Below, in pieces: positions 36,590 to 47,600 of a stretch of 64,000 nucleotides of DNA. A program made the position numbers and the translations under genes. The notes beneath the pieces were generated by a model. The model saw only the letters and a program-made list of their open reading frames with translations, was not told where the DNA came from and made no database searches. Every line of letters starts with the position of its first letter. The stretch's first letter is position 1. Source of the stretch: Streptomyces sp. NBC_00433 (GTDB lineage Bacteria > Actinomycetota > Actinomycetes > Streptomycetales > Streptomycetaceae); assembly GCA_036015235.1 (NCBI GenBank), contig CP107926.1, forward strand, positions 8,613,501 through 8,677,500, in the 5' to 3' direction.

Positions 36590-36598
36590 CACGGTGAA

Positions 36599-36630
36599 CC
36601 CCAGGTCAGGCCTCTGACCTGGGGTTTTTT
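36599..36630 (+). terminator. Rho-independent terminator behind the tRNA fragment
   Basis: Perfect 11-bp stem (CCCCAGGTCAG pairing with CTGACCTGGGG) with a GCCT loop, followed by six T. This is the typical tRNA-gene terminator, supporting the view that copy A lies at the original chromosomal tRNA end. Confidence 0.85.
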
Positions 36631-37073
36631 CTATTCCTTGACCGTGGGAAGTTGGTGCGAGGGGGCCTTTCGACCTACGCATTACGGTGCGTTGGTTGCT
36701 CCTTTGCCTGTGGGGACGACTGAGGGAAACTCGTGGATGCCCCGGCTCTGTGACCTGCGCCTTCTTCGTGTTGTGCTGCTCCTGGCGATACGGGAGGTAA
36801 CGCGTGAGTCGGCCAGGGGAGCGCATCGGGACATGGCAGGGACAGGGGTGAACCCTGTTGGGCATTGCCGGGTGTTGTCAGGGGAGTTGTGTCGACGGTG
36901 GGGGAGCGGTGGTCGGCTGCTCCCCTTCGGTTCTCGGACGGGAGGGTAGTGCCTTCCCCGGCCGGTTCAGCGGAGAGAGTCTCCACCCCGCCGGTTCGTC
37001 GGAATGTGACAAGAGAGCCGAAGCGGGTGCGTCGCTGCCATGTGATGGCGGTCGGATGAGGTGAGGCGTGCGG
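36631..37073. other. intergenic, nothing recognised
   Basis: About 440 bp between the tRNA fragment terminator and the interrupted BMP-like gene. No protein-like frame or repeat was recognised. Confidence 0.35.
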
Positions 37074-37271
37074 TCATGCGCTGGTCGCGGCGGCGACGGC
37101 ACCCGACACGGCGGATACGGTCGCGGCGGCTGATGTCAGGTCGGTGCTGCCGGGTACGCCTGTCGGCCGGTCGGAGACCACGACGTAGTGGGGACTGTCA
37201 GCTGCCGCGTTTCGGCCTGCGGGCCGCAGGCTGTTGCCGACGGTGATGATTACGGTGCAGCGCATCTGCGC

Positions 37272-38168
37272 CAGTGAGCCTTTTCCAACCTGCTGACGTG
37301 GCTGCGCACTTGGGGTGACAACGAAGCGAAGCCCCTGGTAGATGGGTTGTCGACCAAGAGAACCGTGTCCACCAGAGGCTTCGCATGCTTGTCTACCCGT
37401 CCGGCGTGGACGTGTCCAGTTCCGCCCTCCGCTTCCTTGCAGATCAGTTGCGGCGGCACCGCCGTGCCATCAACTCCCGCTGGCGACGGCTGACCGCCGG
37501 CCGCCAAGCCCTTCTCACCCTCGCCCACCTGCGCGTCGGACACACCTACGCCCAGCTCGCCACCGGGTTCGGCGTGGGGACCACGACGGCATACCGCTAT
37601 GTCGCCGAGGCCGTCGACCTCCTGGCCGTCCTCGCTCCCACCCTGGCCGATGCCGTCCGCACCGCCTCGACGAAGGCGTTCGTGCTCCTGGACGGCACGC
37701 TCCTGCCGATCGACCGCACCGCCGCGGACCGGCCCTTCTACTCCGGGAAACACAAGAAACACGGCATGAACGTGCAGGTCCTCACCGATCCGTTCGGCCG
37801 ACTGCTATGGGCCTCGCCGGCCCTGCCCGGAGCCGTCCACGACATCCGAGCGGCCCGCGAGCACGGCATCATCGACGCCCTCGATCGGGCCCACGTCACC
37901 TGCTGGGCCGACAAGGGCTACCGCGGCGCCGGCGGCACGGTCCGCATCCCGTACTGGGGGCGATGGGAGACACTCTCCCCGGGACAGAAGGCGGTGAACC
38001 GCTCCCACGCGAAGATCCGTGCCCTCGTCGAGCAGGCCATGGCGACCCTCAAGAGCTGGCGGCTCCTGCGCAAACTCCGGTGCTCCACCACCCGGATCAC
38101 CGCCCTCATCCAGGCCGTCCTCGCCCTGCATCTGGCCAGCTCAGACCGATGATGGAAAAGGCTCAGTG
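37272..38168 (+). mobile_element. IS element (IS5-superfamily type, about 0.9 kb)
   Basis: Ends are inverted repeats: CAGTGAGCCTTTTCCA at 37272-37287 and TGGAAAAGGCTCAGTG at 38153-38168, with one mismatch over 16 bp. One transposase gene fills the interior. It interrupts the BMP-like gene on the opposite strand. No target duplication was identified with confidence. Confidence 0.75.
37385..38152 (+). CDS. DDE transposase (IS5 superfamily, DDE_Tnp_4 type)
   Basis: 255-residue transposase. The N-terminal helix-turn-helix domain reads LTLAHLRVGHTYAQLATGFGV, typical of HTH_Tnp_4. Catalytic residues are visible as Asp in FVLLDGTLLPIDR, Asp in CWADKGYRG and Glu in ALVEQAMATLKSW, so the triad is intact. 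The frame is uninterrupted and within complete terminal repeats, so the element may still be active. Confidence 0.88.
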   Translation: MLVYPSGVDVSSSALRFLADQLRRHRRAINSRWRRLTAGRQALLTLAHLRVGHTYAQLATGFGVGTTTAYRYVAEAVDLLAVLAPTLADAVRTASTKAFVLLDGTLLPIDRTAADRPFYSGKHKKHGMNVQVLTDPFGRLLWASPALPGAVHDIRAAREHGIIDALDRAHVTCWADKGYRGAGGTVRIPYWGRWETLSPGQKAVNRSHAKIRALVEQAMATLKSWRLLRKLRCSTTRITALIQAVLALHLASSDR

Positions 38169-38466
38169 TCCCGAGGTAGGCCTCGGCCGTGACCCCGGTG
38201 GGCAGGGTGAACCGCTGCGCTGTCAGGCGTCTGTTCCGCCCGGCGGCTTTGCGTACACCCGCCCAGACGCGGTCGGCTGTCACGGTGTCCCTGGTGTTCC
38301 CGGTGAGCAGGCATGCCCGCGGCTGTACGTCGATGGTGGACACCGCCTGGGGCGCCTGCCCGTGGGCGTCGTCCGCGCCCGTGGTGACGATCGCGAGTGC
38401 GCCGGCACCCGCGACGGCAAGGCAGCTTGTGGCTATCGCCATGGGCCACCGGCCGGGTCGTCTCAT

Positions 38467-38699
38467 TGTTCGCCTTTCATGGATTCATTGTGGCTGATTG
38501 GTGTTAACCGTCAGTTTCCCTGTGAGTCATATCGGTTTGGGAAATCGCTGTTTCTGTCGGGCGGTCAGATTTTCGCTGTCGTGAAGATATTGTGATGGGA
38601 CTTTCGCAGAGGTTACATTGCACCGCCTCGTATGCCGCCCTGCCTGGCCGCGCGTGGCCCTTTTGTTGATGTGCGTTCCGGTAAGGGTGGGGTGGGGTC
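38467..38699. promoter_or_regulatory. divergent promoter region of the Rhs toxin gene
   Basis: 233-bp AT-richer gap between the divergent BMP-like gene and the Rhs gene, with several TTG and TAT-containing stretches. It should carry the promoters of both. No exact -35/-10 pair is assigned. Confidence 0.4.
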
Positions 38700-41600
38700 G
38701 TGCGGCGGGTTGTGCGCTGGCATTGTTGGGCTGTCGTGGTGTCCGTGGTGCTCGCTTTCTGGGCTCAGGACGGGATGGCCTTCGCTGCGTCCCAGCAGAC
38801 CGAGTCGGTGGGTACCGGGCTGTCCCGCCTGTTCACATGGCTGGGTGGGGCGGACGGTTCCGGTCCGGGCTCGGCAACAGGGTCGGCTGACCGCGTCCAT
38901 CGTGCGCCGCAGACCGCCGGGCACCCGAGCGGTAAGGCTGCAGGCCGTTCCAATGGTGAACTTGCTGCTTCCACCGACCTGCACACCTCTGCGGACACCG
39001 GCCCATCCGGCACGACCTGGCGCGGCTTCGACGCACGCACGTCCAAGCGGGCGGCGGCGAAATCCGGTGCGAGCTTCGACTACTTCGACAACGCGGATGG
39101 CACATACACCCGTCGTGTGTCGCAGGGCGTGGTCAATTACCAGGATGCTGTGGGCCATTGGCAGCCGACAGACACGACCCTGAAAGCCGCCAGCGACGGG
39201 CGTCTCCAGGAGGGGGCGAACTCCCTCGGAGTGTCCTTCGCGTCGCAAGTGGTCGGTGGCGCGGACCGATTCTCCGCAACAACCCTTTCCGCGGCGACCG
39301 CATCTGTCGAAGCGCAGGCCGACACCGGGCCCGACGCTCCGCTCGCGACGATGACCATCCCGTCGGCACCGGTGCCGGAGTCCGTGTCGTGGTCGCTGTC
39401 GGGGGCGAGCAGCGTCAGCGCGTCGGTATCGGGTTCGACGGCAGAGTACGACGGGATTTTGCCGGATACGAACGTCCTCTTGGAGGCGAACGGCGACGGC
39501 ATCAAGGAGTCGCTGGTCCTGAATTCGGCTGCGGCGCCCACGACCTGGGTGTTCCCGATGACGCTGACCGGTCTTTCGCTGTCGACGGCGGCCGACGGCA
39601 CGGTGGAGCTGGTGGATGACGCCGGCACCGTGGTGGCCTCGCTGCCCAAGGCGTACGCTTTCGACGCGTCGGTGGACCCGGTCTCCGGTGAGCACCGTGA
39701 GAACTGGTCGGTGAGCTACGAGATCATCACCGTGGCCGGCGCTCCTGCGATACGGATGACCCTGGACCCGGCTTGGCTGCACGACCCGGCTTTGAAGTTC
39801 CCGGTGACGGTGGACCCGACGTTGACGTTGTCGACGTCCGGTCAGACGGACACCACATATGTGGAATACCCGTACGACGAGGACTTCTCCTCGGCGTCGG
39901 TCCTGAAAGTGGGGACTTACGACGGCGGTGCGCACATCGGGCAGTCGTTCATCAAGGTCCCTGGCCTGCCGGTGAACAACGGGTACCACATCACCGCGGC
40001 GAAGCTGGCGCTGTTCGACATCTGGGCGGCCACCTGCGGGTCGAGTACGTCCTACCAGGTGTTCCCGGTCGCCTCTTCCTGGAGTGTGACGGGCAGTAAG
40101 TCGTGGTCCGACCGACCGCCCACGGCGGCGGCGATCGGCACCTGGACCGGGACCGCGTCGTCCACCGTGTGCGCCAACAGCTCCCTGGATTCCGGCACCG
40201 GCCAGTGGCAGTACGTACAGATGTCGACCGGTTACTTCCAGAACATCGCGATGGGGCAGACCCCGAACAACGGGCTGTCGGTCTTCGCCTCGGGCACCGA
40301 CTCGACCAGTTGGAAGCAGTTCGACTCCGACCACGTTTCCGGCTACGCCCCCATCGTCGAGCTCACCTATGCGCCGGACAAGGCGGCGGACATCTCCCGT
40401 ATGTATCCGGTGACCGGCTTCACCTCCTCGACACTCACCCCACAGCTCCAGGCCCGTGTCACCGACTCCGACAGCTGGCCCGCCGCGTCGCCCACCGTCA
40501 ACTTCGCGCTGTACGACGCAGCGGGCACCCAACTGGCGTCGTCCGGCTACACCTCGTCCCAGCACTGGGATGTTCCGGTGGGAACGTTGAACTGGGATAC
40601 GTCGTACTACTGGACGGTGTCGGCGTACGACGGCTGGACGACGAAGACCAGCAGTACGCAGACGTTCTCCACCGCCGTCGCCCAACCCCTGGTGGCCTCC
40701 CGACTCGCGCAGAACTCCGGCCACGGCTACGACGAGGAGGCGGGCAACTTCACCACCAGCGCCACCGATGCCAAGGTCGCCACTGTGGGTCCGCCGCTTC
40801 AGGTGGACCGGGCCTACAACTCGCTGGACGTTCGTACCTCCGGCGCGTTCGGAGCGGGCTGGTCATCGCTGGCCGATATGCGCGTCCAGCCTGACGACGA
40901 CGGCTCAGGAGGCGTCGTCGTAACGGGTGCCGACGGCCGCCAGCAGCGTTTCGGCCGCAACAGCTCGGAGCTGCACCAGATCGCAGGTGTGGGTGACCAG
41001 ACCGGTGACGGTGTGGACGACGCGGTCGCCGTCGACCAGACGACGGGAAAGCTGTGGCTGTACAAGGGCCCCGACTACTCGGCGCTGACCCGGGGGCTGA
41101 TCGGCAGCGGCGGCTGGAACGGCATGAAGTGGCTGACCGGCGGTGACATCACGGGAGACGGCATCGGCGACGTGATCGCGGCGCGCACCTCGGACGGCAC
41201 CTTGTGGCTGTACCCGGGCAAGGCAGGCGGTGGTCTGAACACCGCCGTGAAGATCGGCAGCGGCGGCTGGAACGGCATGGCCAACCTCGCGCTGACCGCG
41301 CCGCTGAAGGGCGACGGCAGGAAGGACCTGGTCGCCGCCGAGACGTCCAGCAGCAAGCTGTACGCGTATCCGGTCCTGGGCGGCGGCACGCTCGACACCC
41401 GGCTCGAGATCGGCGACGGCGGCTGGAACGGCATGGCCGAGCTGATGGGCGGAGACTTCAACGGCGACGGTCGCGGTGACGTCGCCGCCGTCGAGATATC
41501 CACCGGCCTGCTCTGGCTCTACCCCGGTACGGGGTCGGGCGCGCTGGCCGCCCGGGTGCAGCTCGGCCCCGGCTGGAACAGCATGGTGGACCTGGCGCCG

Positions 41601-44600
41601 GTCGACGGCATCAGCGGCGACGCCACCACGGACTTCCTGGCCACGCAGAAGTCCAGCGGTATCCGGTTCCTTTACCACTCGGGTGCCTCGTTCAGCGCCG
41701 GCCATTCGTACAACACGAAGACCGCGACGGGAATGGCCGTCTACACCGCGGCCGCGGGGGAGTTCGGGACGTTCGGCCCGCTGCCGGGCAGCAACGCGGG
41801 CTGGGCGCTGCTGGACACGTCGGGCACGACCTACACTTTCGGACAGGCCTCGGGCACGTCCTGGAAGCCCACCAAGGTCAGCGACAGGTACGGTCGCAGC
41901 CTGACTCTGGCGTACGACAGCTCCGCTGAGCTGAAGCAGGTCCAGAGCTCGGTGTCGCATCGCTCCTTGTACTTCACGTGGACGACTCCGCCTCAGGCTT
42001 CGCACCCGCATGTGGCCACGGTGACCACCGACGCCGCCACTGGCGGCGACGCGGCTACTGCGGCACTGTGGACCTACGGCTACACCCGGGACGACCTGAC
42101 GTCGGTGTGCCCGCCGTCCGCCACGGCCCCCGCGACCGCCTCGGACGACTGCTACGCCTACACCTACGCTGCTGGATCGAACTACCCCGCTGCCGCCCTC
42201 GACGCCGGCCCGCGCTCGTACTGGCGGCTGGACGACCCGGCAGGCAGCGGTACCACAGCGTCTTCGGTGCTGGCCAACGAGCAGACCGACGCCGGTGTCG
42301 GCACCAAGGTGACGCTCGGCGGTCAGACCGGCCCGCTGACAGGTTCGTCGGCCACCGCGGCGACTTTTGCCGGTGCGGGCTACGTCACGGTGCCTGCGGC
42401 CCCCTTGCACGCCAGCACCAGCCGTGCGGTGTCCCTGTGGTTCAAGACGTCGGGCAAGGGCGTCCTCATCGGTGACCAGGAGGTTTCGACCGCGGGCGCG
42501 ACCGTGGCCACCCACACCTATGCGCCAGTGCTGTACGTGGGATCGGACGGGAAACTGCACGGACACTGGTGGAGCGCCGCCAGTTCGGGCACCGCAGACT
42601 TCGGATCGGTCTCCACCGTCAACAACAACACCTGGCACCACGCGGTGCTGTCATCGGACGGCAGCGTCCAGGCGCTGTACCTGGACGGCACGCAGCAGGA
42701 CACCCTCGCCGGCGCCCCGGACGACCAGCGCAACGCGATCACCTACATTGGCGCAGGTTTCGCCCAGGGATGGCTGAACGCCCCTGCGGACGTCAGCTAT
42801 TTCACCGGCTCGATCTCGGACGTCGCCTTCTACGACCACCCGCTGACCGCCACCCAGGTCACCGACCTGCGCACCAGCGGAACGAGCAGCGCATCGTTCC
42901 TGACCCGGGCGGCCAACCCGTCAGGGCGGGTCACCGCCGAAGTGACCTACGACACGGCCGCGGACCGGCTGACGTCGGTCACCGATGAGAACGGCGGTAC
43001 GTACACGCTGGGCCGCCCCGTCGTCACCGGCTCCAGCGCGGTCTTCCGCTCCGCCGTTCTCGGCGCCGACCCGGTCGGGTACTGGCCGCTAGGTGACGAC
43101 CCAGGTTCCTCGGACGCCGACGACGACGTCAACGGCGGTGACGGGGCCTACGACGACACCACGCTGGGGGTCGCGGGACCCTTCTCCGCAGGCGACGCCA
43201 CCGCGCCGACCGCCGCCACCTTCAACGGAGTCGACTCCTCGGTGCTGCTCCCGCAGGACCTGGGCTCCGCGGCCGCGGCCACCGCTGAGATGTGGTTCAA
43301 GACCACCAAGCCGAACGGCATCCTGCTGGGCTCCGCCTCCGAGCCGCTGGGCAGCGACACGCTCGGCGAACCGCTGCTGTGGATCGGCAGCGACGGGAAA
43401 CTGTACGGAGGCTGGTTCACCAGCGCCGGCACCCCGCAACTGGCAACCACCTCCACCGTGACCAACGGCGCCTGGCACCACGTCGTCCTGACCGGCACAG
43501 CGACCAAGCAGGCCCTCTACCTCGACGGGACACTGGTCAAGAGCGCCGACTTCGCCGGCACCCTCGGCGTACTCGACTACCAATACCTCGGCGCCGGCCG
43601 AACCGGCACCGGCTTCCACGCGCTGCCGGACCGCACCGACGTGTACTTCTCCGGCCAGCTCGCCCAGGCCGCCCTCTACGCCACAGCTCTGACGTCGGCC
43701 CAGGTCACCGACCAGTGGAAGGCCTACCACGCCTCCTCAGGCACCATCGCGACCGAGACGGTCCAGGTGACCGGTCCGGGCACGGGCATCGAGTCCAGCC
43801 AGTACGACCTGTCCCACGGCGGACGGATACTCTCCAGCACCGACGGCGACGACGGCACCACTTCGTACGGCTACGACACCGGCGGCTTCGTGCACACCGT
43901 CACCGACCCGCAAGGGGATGTGACCACGACCGGACACGACTCCCGGGGCAACGCGGTCTCCCGGACCACCTGCCAGGACAAGTCCGCAGCCAAGTGCTCG
44001 ACGTCCTTCTTCACCTACTACCTCAACACGACGTCCGCCGACGATCCCCGCAACGACGAGATGCTGACCTCGTCGGACGGCCGCTCGGCGGACGCCGGGG
44101 ACACGACCTACCGCACGACGTACACCTACGACGCAGGCGGCAACAAGCTCACCGAGAAGACTCCCGCTGTCGCGGGGCACACCGACGGCCTGATATCCCA
44201 TCGGACGTACACCACGAGCAGCACCGCCGGTTACCTGCCGGGGACCACCGCCCCGGCCGGACTGCTGGCCACCACCACGACCCCGGGCGGTGCGCAGACC
44301 TCGTACGTCTACTACGCCAACGGCGACCTCGCCCAGGTGACCTCACCGTCAGGGCTGCGGACGGCGTACGTCTACGACCAGCTCGGCCGCGCCCTGACCA
44401 CGACCGTCACCGGCACCGGCGTCGACAACGTCACCAGCGACACCTACGACGCCTCCGGCAGGGTGCTGACGCAGACCGCCCCACCCGTCACCGACCAGGT
44501 CAACGGTGCCGTCGTGCACACGCAGCAGACCACGTACACCTACGACCCGGACGGCAACACCCTCACCACGACCGTGTCGGACACCACCGGCGGTGACACC

Positions 44601-47600
44601 GCCCGTACGGCGACCAACACGTACAACGCGCACGGGCAGCTGGACACCGCGACCGACCCGATGGGTCACGTGACCCGCTACACCTACGACGCCTACGGCA
44701 ACCAGGCCACCAAGACCGAACCCGGCGGTCGACACTACACGTTCACCTACGACGCGGAAGCGCGGTTGCTGACCACCACCCTGGACAACTACACGGGCTC
44801 GGCTGCGACACCTGCCACTCCGGCGGCGCAACTGCTGGAGCAGCGCACCTACCGCCCCGACGGCCGACTCGACACCGTCACCGACGCCATCGGCGTCACC
44901 ACCACCTACGACTACTACGACAACGGCCTGACCAAGCAGATCACCGACATCGGTGCGTCCGGCACGGCATACGTCGACGAGCAGGACACCTACGACGCGG
45001 CCGGGAACCTCACGGAACAGCTGTCGAAGAACGGCACGCTGACGACGCGGCACACCGTCGACGCCGCCAACCGCCTGCTGACCGAGACCGCGGACCCCTC
45101 CGGCACCGGGCGCACCACCGCCTACACCTACGACGCGGACTCCCACCTACTCACCGAGGCGACCACCGATGCCGCCGGTGACCCGCCCCAGCAGTGGACC
45201 TACACCTACGACACCGCGGGCGACAAGCTCACCGCGGCCCAGCGGGCCGACGCCACCACGACCCTGACCACCACGTGGACGTACGACCAACGCGGTCTGG
45301 CCACCACGATGACCGACCCGCGGCAGAACACCTACACCTACACCTACGACGAGGCCGGCCGACCCGCGCAGACCGTCGCGCCCGCGATCACTGTCACCTC
45401 ACCCGTCGACGGCAGCACCAGCACCGCCGCGCCGACCACCCTGACCGGCTACGACACCTTCGGCGAACAGACCGAGACCGAGGACGCCCGCGGCAACATC
45501 ACCGTGACCGCCTACGACGCCGACGGCCGCAAGACCGCCACCACGCTGCCCTCGTACACTCCGGCCGGCGCCACGGACCCCCTGCCGGCGACCACCACCT
45601 GGACCTGGGACAGCGACGGGAACCTGACCGCCCAGACCGACGCAGCAGGCCACACCACCGACTACGCCTACGACCAGCTCGGCGACCAGGTCTCCCAGAC
45701 CAACCCCGCCATCCCCGTCGCCGGGACCATGACCCGCGGCACCTGGACCAGCACCTACGACCTGGCGGGAAACCAGCTCACCCAGCAATCGCCGTACGGG
45801 GCCGTCACCCACGCCACTTACGACGACCTCGGCCGCTCCCAGAGCACCTGGAGCTACGTCTACCTCTCGCAGGACGCCGCCACCAAGGTGCAGTCCACCA
45901 CCTCGTACAGCCCGGCCGGTGAGATCGCCGCCACCACCTCGGCCACCGGTCTGACGCAGTCCGCCACCTACGACGCCCTCGGCCGGACACTCTCGACCGC
46001 CGACACCAGCGGCCACACCACCCGCTACACCTACGACCTGAACGACAACACGCTCTCGACGGCTCTGCCCGACGGCAGCGGGCAGCGTACGGCCTACGAC
46101 GCCGCGGGACGCAAGACCGCCACCGCGGACCTTGACACCGACGGCACCGTGCTCCGCACCACCAGCGCCACCTACGACGCCGACAGCAACCTGCTGAGCA
46201 CCACCAACGCCCTGCACACCACCGAGACCTACACCTATGACGCCCTCGGTGACCTGCTCACCCAGACCGAACCGGTCGCCGCCGGGCACGCGATCACCAC
46301 CGGCTACGGCTACGACGCGGCCGGCGAGAAGACCGCCTACACCAACGGCAACGGCAACACGACGTACTACACATACACCCCCTGGGGACTGCCCGATGCC
46401 AAGGTCGTCCCGGCCACCAGCACCTACACCAGCCCGGCGGACCGGACCACCACCCAGGCCTACGACGCTCTCGGCCAGGTGACGTCCAGCACATTGCCCG
46501 GCGGGGTGACCCTCACCACCACCTACGACGCACTCGGCGACGTCACCGGCCAGAGCGGTACCGGCGCCGACGCCCCCACCGCGGCGCGTACCTTCAGCTA
46601 CTCCCTCGACCAGAACCTGGTCGCCACGACAGCCGGCTCCGCGCAGGAGACCTACGACACCAACGCACTCGGCCAACTGCTCGGCGCCGCGGGCCAGGCC
46701 GGCGCCAGCTCCTTCACCTACAACCCCGACGGCGCCATGCTCAGCCGCACCGACGCCGCGGGCACCAGCACCTACACCTACGACACCGACGGCCGCCAGG
46801 CCACCACCGCAGACCCGGCCACCGGCGCCACCCTCGCCTACCACTACAACAGCCTTTCCCAGCCCACCAGCGTCACCCTGGGCAGCGGACGCGACACCCG
46901 CACCTTCGGCTACGACACCCTGCACCGGTTGAAGTCCGACACCCTGAGCGGCCCCACCGGCACGCAGGTCGCCGCCGTCAGCTACGGCTACGACGACGCC
47001 GACCAGCTCACCACCCGCACCACTTCCGGTTTCGCGGGCGCCGGCACCAGCAGCTACGGCTACGACCAAGCCGGCCGCCTCACCTCCTGGACCAGCACAC
47101 CCACCGGAGGAACCGCGACCACCACGCCGTACCGCTACGACGACGACGGCAACCGCACCACCGCGGGGACGAGCACCTTCACCTACGACGCCCGCGACCA
47201 GCTCACCTTCGACGGCACCACCAGCTATGGCTACACCGCACGCGGCACGATGACCGGCTCGACGGTCACCACGACGGGCTTCACCACGACCTCGACATTC
47301 GACGCGTACGGTCAGCAGGCAACCGTGGGTAGCACCGCGTACGCCTACGACGCCCTGGGCCGCACCACCACCGCCGCCGGTACGCCGCTGGCCTACTCCG
47401 GCCAGGACAACACCCTCGCCGCCGACTCCACAAGCACCTACACCCACGACTCCGCCGGCGCCCTCACTGCCGTCGCAGGCACCGCCACCCCCGCGACCCT
47501 GGCCTTCACCGATGTCCACACCGACTTGGTCGGCCAATACGCCCCCGACGGCACGACGCTGACCGGCTCCGCGGCCTACGACCCCTGGGGTGCTCCGATC

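Larger units (their letters stand above)
37074..38466 (-). pseudogene. BMP-family-like secreted protein split by an IS
   Basis: From ATG 38466 a signal-peptide protein begins (WPMAIATSCLAVAGAGALAI) and continues RACLLTGNTRDTVTADRVWAG and PTGVTAEAYLGT up to 38169. The coding resumes on the far side of the IS at 37271, reading MRCTVIITVGNSLRPAGRN and PHYVVVSDRPTGVPG, with stop at 37074. Joined, the two parts resemble a short basic-membrane-protein (BMP/Med) type periplasmic binding protein of about 165 residues. The gene is divergent from the giant Rhs gene. Confidence 0.65.

Noticed and set aside
40905..42641. Reverse-strand frame of about 580 codons
   Set aside because: Antisense of the beta-propeller and LamG region of the Rhs protein; no coherent protein features.
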